DNA of 40,853 nt from a virus. The position numbers and the translations under genes were made by a program. The stretch covers positions 1 through 40,853 of IMG/VR virus record IMGVR_UViG_3300033153_008173. One strand, 5' to 3'. The notes under the pieces were generated by a model, which saw nothing but the letters and a program-made list of their open reading frames with translations, made no database searches and was not told the DNA's origin. Shown here one piece after another: positions 32,022 to 38,092 of this stretch (positions within the stretch are counted from its first letter, which is position 1; every line of letters begins with the position of its first letter).

Positions 32022-33406
32022 TAATTTGACTTTAAACCTTTTTTTATATCATTGGCATAAGCCAAAATTATTGCATCTGCTAAGTTCGGTGACGGGGCTC
32101 CATCAGGAGCCTTGTCAACTTTTATCTTTCCGCTTGAATCGTCATAAACACACTGGCATAATTCTGTTAAAATCTTATCAAAATTATCTATCTTCGAATC
32201 AATGAAAAAGCATTTTGATAAAACTATTTTCTCACCGTCCAAAGCCTTCAAGGTGTTCTCAACTCTTAATTTTATATTCCACCAAAGTTGTGAGTTTGCC
32301 CTGAAAAAGTAATCTTTATTTCTTACCTTAAGCGTTTTATGTTTGATATAATATTTATTTGGACCCTTCACCGATCCGCCAAAAAGGAATGGAACAAATC
32401 TTTTTATGCCTGGCCCGGTCCCGGTATGTGGATTGCTTTTGATCCTGGAAAGATCTGACTTGATCCCGGCACCCAGACCGCCGGCATCAAAATGCATTTG
32501 GGAAACGTTGAAAGTATTATTCATGAAATCGGCTTTTTTCGCTGTCATGTGAAGATACTTTACTTTCCATTCACGGACGATTGAAAGTAAAGGGCCTTGC
32601 CGGAATGCCCATGCATTTGTGTCATTACCCTCATCTGCAACATCAAGGCCAGACTGACCCATTCCAGACGGTTTATATTTTAATTTGATATGAGCATCCA
32701 CGCATTTCAATAGATTCTCATAGGTCAAGATTTTACTGGCACCCGAACTATCATCCGGTTCACCTTCCCATATGTGTTGATATCTTTCAGGCATAGTCGC
32801 AAGGCAGGCAAGTCTTTCTATTTCTAATTCTTTCGGATGGTGGACATTTTCCCACCACCAAGTTTGGATTAATACCGTGCCTGTCAAATCCACACCTTTG
32901 GCAAGGAATCTTTTATAGATCGGATCGGATCTTTTCCCGGTGTTCATCGATATTATAATTTTTGATCCTGGTTTTCTGATAGAAGGAAATAAAATCTCAA
33001 TCGTTCGCCGCTTTAATACCTCACCTTCTTCAATCCACAAGATATCAACTTCGTCCCAACCCTTAGACGATTCAATATTTCTTTCCAGACCTTTGAACTT
33101 AAAGCTGGTTCCGGTTATCTTATGGACAATTTTTGTTTCAAATGAATGATATTCGTCACCCAAGCCAAGCTGTTTTATCTGGGCTTCTAACTTAGATTTT
33201 ACAGAATCTTCAATGGAATTTTGGAATTGACGACCGCATATTATATTTAATTTTTTTTTTGCACCACGTAAAACAAGGGCGCGCGAAAACTCATAGGTTT
33301 TCATTCCGCCCCTGCCGCCATGCGCTACAAAAAACCGATAGTATTTTTCATCATGAAAATAAAGCGGTTTAAATTTAAAATAATATTCTACTTGACTTAT
33401 ATCAAT
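32018..33406 (-). CDS. terL: Terminase large subunit; probable AUU start
   Basis: A DNA-packaging motor protein, 462 aa if begun at ATT 33406. Walker A is HGGRGGMKT (residues 29-37), and its Met is the first ATG of the frame (33304); a start there would delete the motif. Walker B is DILWIEEGE (about 120-128). The nuclease part has GLDVADEGNDTN and DAGG, and NLADAI near the end. Upstream of the ATG the frame is open only to a TAA, with no ATG, GTG or TTG. ATT at 33406 overlaps the TerS TGA as ATTGA, with AAGGA 9 nt before. AUU initiation is known but rare (infC). A sequencing error or +1 frameshift from TerS are alternatives. Confidence 0.85.
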   Translation of the reverse strand: MDISQVEYYFKFKPLYFHDEKYYRFFVAHGGRGGMKTYEFSRALVLRGAKKKLNIICGRQFQNSIEDSVKSKLEAQIKQLGLGDEYHSFETKIVHKITGTSFKFKGLERNIESSKGWDEVDILWIEEGEVLKRRTIEILFPSIRKPGSKIIISMNTGKRSDPIYKRFLAKGVDLTGTVLIQTWWWENVHHPKELEIERLACLATMPERYQHIWEGEPDDSSGASKILTYENLLKCVDAHIKLKYKPSGMGQSGLDVADEGNDTNAWAFRQGPLLSIVREWKVKYLHMTAKKADFMNNTFNVSQMHFDAGGLGAGIKSDLSRIKSNPHTGTGPGIKRFVPFLFGGSVKGPNKYYIKHKTLKVRNKDYFFRANSQLWWNIKLRVENTLKALDGEKIVLSKCFFIDSKIDNFDKILTELCQCVYDDSSGKIKVDKAPDGAPSPNLADAIILAYANDIKKGLKSNY

Positions 33407-33902
33407 CTTTCTTTTTCCTTATGTCTACTTGCCCTTTTTCTATAAATTCAAAGCGCCTGTCTTTTACATTTACATTTAATTCACCGACATCTTTTACCTT
33501 TCCTTCAACCCTGTCAAGGAACGTATCAGCAGCACCTTTGTTCGGTGGATATCGCTTGATTATTGGCGTGATTGTGACCTCCCCTTCGTACACAGATATA
33601 TGACTTTCTGCATGATGATAACCGATAGCACTTTCATACATAGCATTCAAGACATTAGCTCTTTGTTTAACGCAAGCTTTTTTCCTATTGTCGTAAGCTT
33701 CATCTTCAAGCTCTAATAATTCGTCAGGGGAAAAATGGTCATAGACTACTTTCCTTACTTTCCCTATAATATCCCCATACTTAGAGCGAATCGGAAATGG
33801 CATTTCGGGGTTGGAAAGATAGGCAAGTAAGGTAGCCCTATAACTTTTCTTTATAATTGATTTGTCACATTTTTGTAACTTATTTTTTTTATCTTTTTTC
33901 AT
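33402..33902 (-). CDS. terS: Terminase small subunit
   Basis: A 166-aa protein directly before TerL. The ISVYEGEVTITPIIKRYPPNKGAADTFLDR stretch (in parts, about 100-130) is typical of small terminase subunits with the KxYPPNxxAA block. The N-terminal region is basic and helical. I chose ATG 33902; an in-frame TTG at 33920 is possible. The C-terminal end overlaps the proposed TerL start. Confidence 0.75.
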   Translation of the reverse strand: MKKDKKNKLQKCDKSIIKKSYRATLLAYLSNPEMPFPIRSKYGDIIGKVRKVVYDHFSPDELLELEDEAYDNRKKACVKQRANVLNAMYESAIGYHHAESHISVYEGEVTITPIIKRYPPNKGAADTFLDRVEGKVKDVGELNVNVKDRRFEFIEKGQVDIRKKKD

Positions 33903-33912
33903 ATTTTTTTTC

Positions 33913-34008
33913 TCAATCAATTAAAAAATCTTCTATCACCCACAACAACCATCTTGCCACAAAAGCACCGTACACCGCAAGCGTGATAGAAATTAATATT
34001 ATATTCAT
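33913..34008 (-). CDS. 31-aa membrane peptide
   Basis: A 96-bp frame whose ATG overlaps the RusA stop as ATGA. It encodes IILISITLAVYGAFVARWLLWVI, one TM helix, and an acidic end (EDFLID). The overlap supports translation by coupling. Such peptides may modify lysis or membrane events. Function unknown. Confidence 0.5.
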   Translation of the reverse strand: MNIILISITLAVYGAFVARWLLWVIEDFLID

Positions 34009-34415
34009 AATTTTACCAATGTTTCATCCAAAAAGGTTTCTATCCAATCAGTCTCAATCCCGGTGATTAAAATAATTTTCCCGGCATCACCCCACACCTT
34101 CGTAGCCCGGCAATCCCAAATATGAGCATCTTCTTTAAATATCGCATCAAAAAGAGCTTTGGTCAAATTATCAACATCCGGCCTGGATTGATGTGGTTGA
34201 TGCCGCATTTTATCTTTCTTTTTCTGCGACCATGATTTGGGCATTTTTAGCACGAATAAGACATGGCAACCCGATTCCGGTACAACCACCTTAGAAAATC
34301 TTATAGCGTCTTTAAAAGAATAGTAGCGCTCGTCTGACGGCGTTTTTTTCCAATGTGCTGATCGCGTTTGCCTTGGTTTTGGAACCGGGTTGATATCGAA
34401 TACTTGAAAATTCAT
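34005..34415 (-). CDS. rusA: RusA-like Holliday junction resolvase
   Basis: A 136-aa protein. The RPDVDNLTKALFDAI block (78-92) holds the catalytic Asp residues (D80, D82, D90), with a Lys at 94. An N-terminal PVPKPRQTRS matches the usual PxPKxRxR start. It resolves four-way junctions before packaging. It sits between a holin-like peptide and TerS genes and is preceded by a 1-nt gap. Confidence 0.9.
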   Translation of the reverse strand: MNFQVFDINPVPKPRQTRSAHWKKTPSDERYYSFKDAIRFSKVVVPESGCHVLFVLKMPKSWSQKKKDKMRHQPHQSRPDVDNLTKALFDAIFKEDAHIWDCRATKVWGDAGKIILITGIETDWIETFLDETLVKL

Positions 34416-34416
34416 A

Positions 34417-34596
34417 TCAACCTTTGCGTAAATTTTTATTGATAGAGCTTGATATCAGGAGAAAGAATAAAGCCGTCATTGCGTACGGTATAGCCCCAAG
34501 CATGCCCCATGTGAATAAATCTTTAAGGCTCAATAGTGCGAACCAACCCGACAAACAAGCGAACATAATCATAAATAAAATTTTAATCATTTTCAT
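34417..34596 (-). CDS. 59-aa two-TM protein, holin-like
   Basis: A 180-bp frame behind GGGAG with two hydrophobic segments (KILFMIMFACLSGWFALL, about 5-22, and YAMTALFFLLISS, about 38-50) joined by a short Lys/Asp loop, and a basic C-terminus (NKNLRKG). This is the size and plan of a class II holin. It is the best holin candidate in the genome. Its neighbours are a replication gene and RusA, not the endolysin, so the assignment is tentative. Confidence 0.6.
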   Translation of the reverse strand: MKMIKILFMIMFACLSGWFALLSLKDLFTWGMLGAIPYAMTALFFLLISSSINKNLRKG

Positions 34597-34598
34597 TT

Positions 34599-35642
34599 TT
34601 AAAGTCTCCCGATTAAGCCAGCAGTTAATTCTAAAAGCTGGTCGTTATTATAATTTTCCTTAAGGTCTTCATGAATAGCAATTGCTTCAGCTTCATTAAA
34701 ATTTCCATTAAATTTCTTAAGATTGCTTGTGCAATATCCCCACGGATCTCCTGTTGTATCCCAAAACATTAACAAACCATCAAGACACTTCAAAATAGCC
34801 CCTGGATGCTTTGAAGAATTTATCATCTTCTGAGCCCATGCTTTAGGATTGAATGTTGATTTTTTGCTTTCTTTTTTTACGGGAAGCGACAAGACCTTTT
34901 CACAAGCCTGATTTATTTTTAAAAATACTTCTGATAAATTATTGCTGAAGTCTGAATTTTTGACGTTTTTGTTTTTCGTTTTAAAAGTCCCTGCGTTTTT
35001 TGCAGGGGTTTGTTTTTTTTGTATCGGTTTGAATATGTCTTTTGTTTTGGCTTCTGTGGGGTTCTTTTTAAGTGGTTTAGGATAATGGTTAACGGATAAC
35101 GGATAACGGAGCAGGGCATTGGGCTTAAATTCGCTTGAGTTTTTTGAAGCATCGCTTAGAGCGTTGCTTAAGCGTTGCTTAAAATCTTCTAAGCGTTGCT
35201 TAAGCGGTGCTTTATTATCTGTAAGCAATTCATAATCCGCCCTATTTATTGATTTTATATTTAATGCCTGTAGTTCCTTAAATATCCTGTTATTTTTCTT
35301 TGACATGATGTTTAGTCTCGAAATATTTGACCGTTCTTCAGACTTAGAAACCCATACTTGATGTTTACCCCAATTATGAAGTGAAAAACCTTTCTCTGTT
35401 TTATCAAGGAAACCAATATCAAGGATTGCTTTAAAGAAAACGCCTACATCACCACACCACCCGGAATCAATTTCAATATCTTCTTTTGTATAACCTTTTA
35501 GGCAACCATCTGGATATTGTTCAGCCGCCATACACCAGAGATCAATCAAAGATATAAGGCCATCTGACCCTAATCTATGGAACAACCTTTTCCTTTTTCT
35601 ATGATGTCTAAAAGTCAATGCTAATCTTATATCATCATTCAT
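34599..35642 (-). CDS. Replication initiator-like protein with internal iterons
   Basis: A 347-aa protein. The N-terminal winged-helix-like part (RLALTFRHHRKRKRLFHRLGSDGL, in parts, then GCLKGYTKEDIEIDSGW, GFLDKTEKGFSLHNW) matches phage replication proteins of the O/DnaD type. The middle is a Lys/Ser/Asn-rich linker that coincides with the repeats at 35080-35214 in DNA. The C-terminal helix region (NPKAWAQKMINSS, MFWDTTGDPWGY) is a candidate helicase-loading part. As in lambda O, the DNA repeats that the protein would bind lie inside its own gene. Confidence 0.7.
   Translation of the reverse strand: MNDDIRLALTFRHHRKRKRLFHRLGSDGLISLIDLWCMAAEQYPDGCLKGYTKEDIEIDSGWCGDVGVFFKAILDIGFLDKTEKGFSLHNWGKHQVWVSKSEERSNISRLNIMSKKNNRIFKELQALNIKSINRADYELLTDNKAPLKQRLEDFKQRLSNALSDASKNSSEFKPNALLRYPLSVNHYPKPLKKNPTEAKTKDIFKPIQKKQTPAKNAGTFKTKNKNVKNSDFSNNLSEVFLKINQACEKVLSLPVKKESKKSTFNPKAWAQKMINSSKHPGAILKCLDGLLMFWDTTGDPWGYCTSNLKKFNGNFNEAEAIAIHEDLKENYNNDQLLELTAGLIGRL
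34991..35017 (+). terminator. Antisense hairpin with T-run inside the replication gene
   Basis: CCCTGC (34991-34996) pairs with GCAGGG (35004-35009) across a loop of six T and one G, followed by a T-rich stretch. This is terminator-like for transcription on the plus strand, antisense to the replication gene. It could limit antisense RNA that starts upstream, but no promoter for one is evident. Coding constraint could also explain it. Confidence 0.4.
35080..35107. repeat. Four 7-bp direct repeats, GGATAAC type
   Basis: The units are GGATAAT, GGTTAAC, GGATAAC, GGATAAC, with no spacing between them, in the replication gene and just beside the 11-bp iterons. They may be part of the origin. The encoded segment has no repeated amino-acid pattern that would demand them. 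Confidence 0.5.
35149..35214. repeat. Five iterons, GCGTTGCTTA type, in the replication gene (candidate origin)
   Basis: The copies start at 35149, 35161, 35172, 35193 and 35204. Three copies are exact GCGTTGCTTA and two are variants (GCATCGCTTA, GCGGTGCTTT). Spacing is about 11 bp, or about 21 bp across one gap, so all lie on the same face of the helix. This is the arrangement of initiator-binding iterons. It is the best replication origin candidate. Confidence 0.65.
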
Positions 35643-35643
35643 A

Positions 35644-35808
35644 TCAGTAATCTTTTATCCTTCTGATTTTATTTTTTTCTATAATACTCTTCCAATATGG
35701 CGTCAATTCCTTCTGCCAATACGGAGACTTGCATGCCGGACACGTTTTTGGTTTTTTATCAAACTTAGACATCCACTCATTCCGACATCGTTTGCATTTT
35801 AGTTTCAT
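35644..35808 (-). CDS. 54-aa zinc-ribbon protein
   Basis: The peptide has CKRC at 5-8 and CPAC at 23-26, a classic four-Cys zinc ribbon, and a Lys/Arg-rich C-terminus. ATG at 35808 follows AGGG. Its stop is one base before the replication gene start (TGATATG), so the two are co-translated. It may bind nucleic acid with the initiator or act as a small regulator. Confidence 0.65.
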   Translation of the reverse strand: MKLKCKRCRNEWMSKFDKKPKTCPACKSPYWQKELTPYWKSIIEKNKIRRIKDY

Positions 35809-35854
35809 TTTAAAGACCCTATATGATTATGTTTTGTTTACTTTACTTATGTGA

Positions 35855-35883
35855 TCAATACAAAACAAAAAACCACCTGTCAA
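35855..35883 (-). promoter_or_regulatory. Sigma70 promoter for the replication/packaging operon
   Basis: Minus strand: TTGACA (35883-35878), 17-bp spacer, TATTGA (35860-35855). It begins the operon zinc ribbon, replication, holin-like, RusA, TM peptide, terminase. The -10 region TATTGATCA resembles the TATTAATCA of the other two minus promoters, but only one half of their palindrome is kept. Confidence 0.65.
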
Positions 35884-35893
35884 CACATTTAAT

Positions 35894-35922
35894 TTGACAA
35901 GCCATAAAAAGAATAATAGATA
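35894..35922 (+). promoter_or_regulatory. Weak divergent promoter-like sequence
   Basis: TTGACA (35894-35899), 17 bp, TAGATA (35917-35922). It lies back to back with the minus promoter, 10 bp apart. Any transcript would be about 65-75 nt before the terminator at 35958-35998, so it could only be a small RNA. The -10 is poor. Confidence 0.3.
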
Positions 35923-35957
35923 TTGAATGTAGATTTTATTTCTTTTTGTTTGGTTGG

Positions 35958-35998
35958 AAAAAGGCGGCTCTGAATAGTTCAGATAACCGCCTTTTTTT
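35958..35998. terminator. Bidirectional intrinsic terminator
   Basis: AAAGGCGG (35960-35967) pairs with CCGCCTTT (35987-35994); inner TCTGAA pairs with TTCAGA. T-runs lie on both strands. On the minus strand it ends the operon that includes the lipase; the stop codon of the 59-aa gene is part of the A/T run. On the plus strand it would stop transcripts from the weak promoter. Confidence 0.85.
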
Positions 35999-36176
35999 AT
36001 GCTATATATTTAGAAATTATATCTTTTAAATCCGGCCGCATAGAATCCGGTGTATTTATCTGCCGGATAAAATAATTATATTTATAAAGCTTTCCAACAA
36101 ATTTCCCGTGCCACCACTTTAAAGTCCGTCTATCGTCTTCAAGATTCTTTCTAAAATTTTCAATCAATTCTTCCAT
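35997..36176 (-). CDS. 59-aa hypothetical protein
   Basis: A 180-bp frame, ATG at 36176, stop inside the terminator. Charged and aromatic (DDRRTLKWWHGKFVGKLYKYNYF). It starts 31 bp after the stop of the next gene upstream, behind AAAGGATAA. The tight fit to the terminator supports it as the last gene of its operon. No family recognised. Confidence 0.55.
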   Translation of the reverse strand: MEELIENFRKNLEDDRRTLKWWHGKFVGKLYKYNYFIRQINTPDSMRPDLKDIISKYIA

Positions 36177-36207
36177 TTTATTATCCTTTCTTTTATAAAG
36201 TTGATTA

Positions 36208-36477
36208 TTAATAATATGTAATATTCATTATTTCCTTCTCTGTAATTGTTCCATTTTTATTGATATACGCAAGAACATCACACAGGGATGCAGAATCATC
36301 ATTCTCATTTTTTTCAAGACACACACAGATCCCATCACCTGGAAGATAGTGGACCTTAAGCTCTTTTATCCCGGTAATCTTTCGGAGTCTAATTGCTATT
36401 TCTGTGTGTAGTTGGAACTCTATTTTTCTGTTCTGCTCAGCTTCTTTAGCTAATTTTTCGATTATTTTAATACCCAT
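36208..36477 (-). CDS. Hypothetical protein
   Basis: An 89-aa protein, helical then beta (LAKEAEQNRKIEFQLHTEIAIRLRK, ELKVHYLPGDGICVCLE in parts), behind AAGGGATAAAAC. No family recognised. Neighbours are small zinc-binding and lipase-like proteins in the same operon. Confidence 0.55.
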   Translation of the reverse strand: MGIKIIEKLAKEAEQNRKIEFQLHTEIAIRLRKITGIKELKVHYLPGDGICVCLEKNENDDSASLCDVLAYINKNGTITEKEIMNITYY

Positions 36478-36518
36478 GTTTTATCCCTTTCTATATTACA
36501 GATAATATATTGTAACCG

Positions 36519-36740
36519 TTAATTCATCCCATTCGCAAGACTCCACAACGTACTCCTGATCGCTTTTTTATTATCTCTTTCAGGATTCATAGTCCTAAAA
36601 ATGTCAAGCCGACTTTGCAGCAAAGAAAATGCATTGTTTAATTCCCTGCATCTTTTATGAAACTGCCTTGGTCTACCTGTCGTCTGCTTTCCAGAACCAT
36701 CAATTTTAAGCCCGCAAGTCATACATGTGACATCTTCCAT
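36519..36740 (-). CDS. Small zinc-finger-like protein
   Basis: A 73-aa protein with CMTC (6-9) and HKRC (28-31), a CCHC-like set that would bind zinc: MTCGLKIDGSGKQTTGRPRQFHKRCREL in parts. It resembles small phage proteins with a Cys-Cys/His-Cys knuckle. Behind AGAGG. Function unknown; nucleic-acid binding is likely. Confidence 0.6.
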   Translation of the reverse strand: MEDVTCMTCGLKIDGSGKQTTGRPRQFHKRCRELNNAFSLLQSRLDIFRTMNPERDNKKAIRSTLWSLANGMN

Positions 36741-36816
36741 ATATAAACCTCTTTAATTAGATTAAAACATAGTTTAGACATACATAACTATATTTAAGCA
36801 TATAATCAAGAGATTA

Positions 36817-37404
36817 TTACATATTTTCACAGAACATAACCCAATTATCAATATAGTGATCACTGATCTTAAACCCAAAATGATTGTTGTCAGATTTGAA
36901 ATGCTTACAAATTGGATGCCCAAAACTGACCCGACCGAAGAATGACACCGGGTCGTCTGGATCTGTAAAGATAAAAGTATTTTCCATTTTCCTGTTAGCC
37001 CAATATCGCATACACCTGGCAGGCGCAAACGCTATGCAATAAGATGACCCGACAGCCCTTTTTTGATATAGACGATGGAAAGCAATAGCAGTAGCACCTG
37101 CTTTTGAATGACCTATTACAATCAATGGGACACTCACAGCCCTCATGTCGTGAAATTCTTTTGATGCCATGATTTGTCTGGCAGCATCCAAGGCCGGTCG
37201 TTTTATTCCATTCTTTGAAAATAAGTTTAGATTTTTACCCCAATCTTTTAGCTCATTGGTGCCAGCAATAGAAAGCACTTGGAATGCAATTAAGTCATCG
37301 ATATATAAAAGGCTCAAATCAAATTCCGTGGTACCAAGATCAATGTTTCTTTCATAGACTTCTTTACATTTAATGGCACATTCCTTAAAAATTTCTTTTT
37401 TCAT
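36817..37404 (-). CDS. Class 3 lipase-like alpha/beta hydrolase
   Basis: A 195-aa protein. Serine nucleophile elbow is GHSKAG (98-103, Ser100); an Asp near 149-151 (TDPDDPVS) and His183 (DHYIDNW) complete a likely triad. An upstream SIAGTNELKDWGKNL block (45-59) matches the oxyanion-hole region of class 3 lipases. Lipase-like proteins occur in some phages and may act on membrane lipid at lysis or on host polymers; which is not known. Start behind AAAGGA. No signal peptide. Confidence 0.75.
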   Translation of the reverse strand: MKKEIFKECAIKCKEVYERNIDLGTTEFDLSLLYIDDLIAFQVLSIAGTNELKDWGKNLNLFSKNGIKRPALDAARQIMASKEFHDMRAVSVPLIVIGHSKAGATAIAFHRLYQKRAVGSSYCIAFAPARCMRYWANRKMENTFIFTDPDDPVSFFGRVSFGHPICKHFKSDNNHFGFKISDHYIDNWVMFCENM

Positions 37405-37424
37405 AGCATTTTCCTTTATAAAAT

Positions 37425-37550
37425 TTATTTATTTTCAGACGTTTGACATTCACATTTACAATCAGGACACTTCCAATAATATAAAATATGAATAGAAAAT
37501 TCTTTCCAGTGTTTAATCTTCATCATAGCCCCGCATTTTCTGCACTTCAT
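37425..37550 (-). CDS. 41-aa zinc-ribbon protein
   Basis: A 126-bp frame with CRKC (3-6) and CPDCKCEC (28-35), so two or three Cys pairs with an aromatic core (HWKEFSIHILYYW). The short length is that of a one-ribbon protein. It lies upstream of the lipase in the same operon. The Cys codons are normal TGC and TGT. Confidence 0.6.
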   Translation of the reverse strand: MKCRKCGAMMKIKHWKEFSIHILYYWKCPDCKCECQTSENK

Positions 37551-37552
37551 AA

Positions 37553-37702
37553 TTAATCCTTTAAGTTTTCATAAAAGTAAATATAATCGTCATCCGTCCA
37601 CGTCTCATCATCTTGGATTCCATCGTCAACGTCTCCTGATAAAGTTCTTTTTAATCCTTGTTCTGTAGATAATATTTCCCATAAATCTTCATTATCAGAC
37701 AA
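37553..37702 (-). CDS. Very acidic small frame, start uncertain
   Basis: A 49-aa frame from TTG 37702 (with GAAGG just upstream) to TAA at 37553. The frame is open upstream to 37796 but has no ATG, GTG or TTG there. It has about 17 Asp/Glu against 3 Lys/Arg (DVDDGIQDDETWTDDD in the middle). Such acidity is found in DNA-mimic anti-restriction or anti-CRISPR proteins, but also in other small proteins. Moderate evidence only. Confidence 0.4.
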   Translation of the reverse strand: MSDNEDLWEILSTEQGLKRTLSGDVDDGIQDDETWTDDDYIYFYENLKD

Positions 37703-37776
37703 CCAGCCTTCAGACCTTAATTCTATTTCGATGATATCCCATGGTAATCCTTTGTTGGAGAAAAGACATTGACCAC
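37703..37776 (-). other. Intergenic region with very short frames
   Basis: Two or three short frames overlap here, including one of 10 codons from an ATG behind AAAGGA, and a 35-codon one from an ATG upstream. None is supported by similarity. I see no promoter or terminator. Confidence 0.4.
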
Positions 37777-37914
37777 TTACACATAGTAAACCGATTTAAC
37801 CACGATATCTTTTCCATGGTTTACAAGATATTTTATCTTTCCGTATTCTTTGCCTTAGCGAAGTCATTTCACAACCAGCTTTCCATGTCTATCTATTCCA
37901 TAATCACCGAACAT
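37777..37914 (-). pseudogene. Small zinc-knuckle-like frame with stops at both Cys positions
   Basis: From ATG 37914 the frame reads MFGDYGIDRHGKLVVK, then TGA (37866-37864), Leu-Arg, TAA (37857-37855), then GKEYGKIKYLVNHGKDIVV and on to TAA at 37777 (45 codons). KxLRxGKEY has the look of the CLRCGKEY knuckle, with both cysteines replaced by stop codons. The UGA could be recoded, but the UAA makes decay more likely. Other small zinc proteins nearby have normal Cys codons. Confidence 0.4.
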
Positions 37915-37921
37915 CCTTTCT

Positions 37922-38092
37922 CTATCCTCTATCCTCAATTCTCAACGCGCACATTCCATCAGGTATGTTCCTATAATTCAAAGATGGGTGAGTGTGGTAA
38001 TTACAGGGTTTCTTCTCCATTTTCTTCCGGCCTGCAAAATTACATTTTACACACAATTTTAATTTATGCGCTTCTTTGATAAAAATTAGCAT
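37922..38092 (-). CDS. 56-aa small protein with CVKC
   Basis: A 171-bp frame. ATG 38092 lies inside the end of the helicase gene (ATGCTAA overlap) with AAAGGG 6 nt before it. CVKC (14-17), Cys30 and two His (HTH) could bind zinc. Basic first half. No known family. The coupling and SD support it. Confidence 0.58.
   Translation of the reverse strand: MLIFIKEAHKLKLCVKCNFAGRKKMEKKPCNYHTHPSLNYRNIPDGMCALRIEDRG

Noticed and set aside
33402-33420. +1 frameshift joining TerS to TerL
   Set aside because: No known +1 shift signal; the nearby GAAAAAG is not in the phase of a -1 heptamer. AUU start with an SD is simpler, though not proven.
36774-37028. 84-codon minus-strand frame inside the lipase region
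   Set aside because: Lies in another frame of the lipase-like gene, which has clear motifs.
37741-38079. 112-codon plus-strand frame
   Set aside because: Opposite to several small minus-strand genes that have SD sites and overlaps; composition of Cys, His and Ser is untypical for a real protein.
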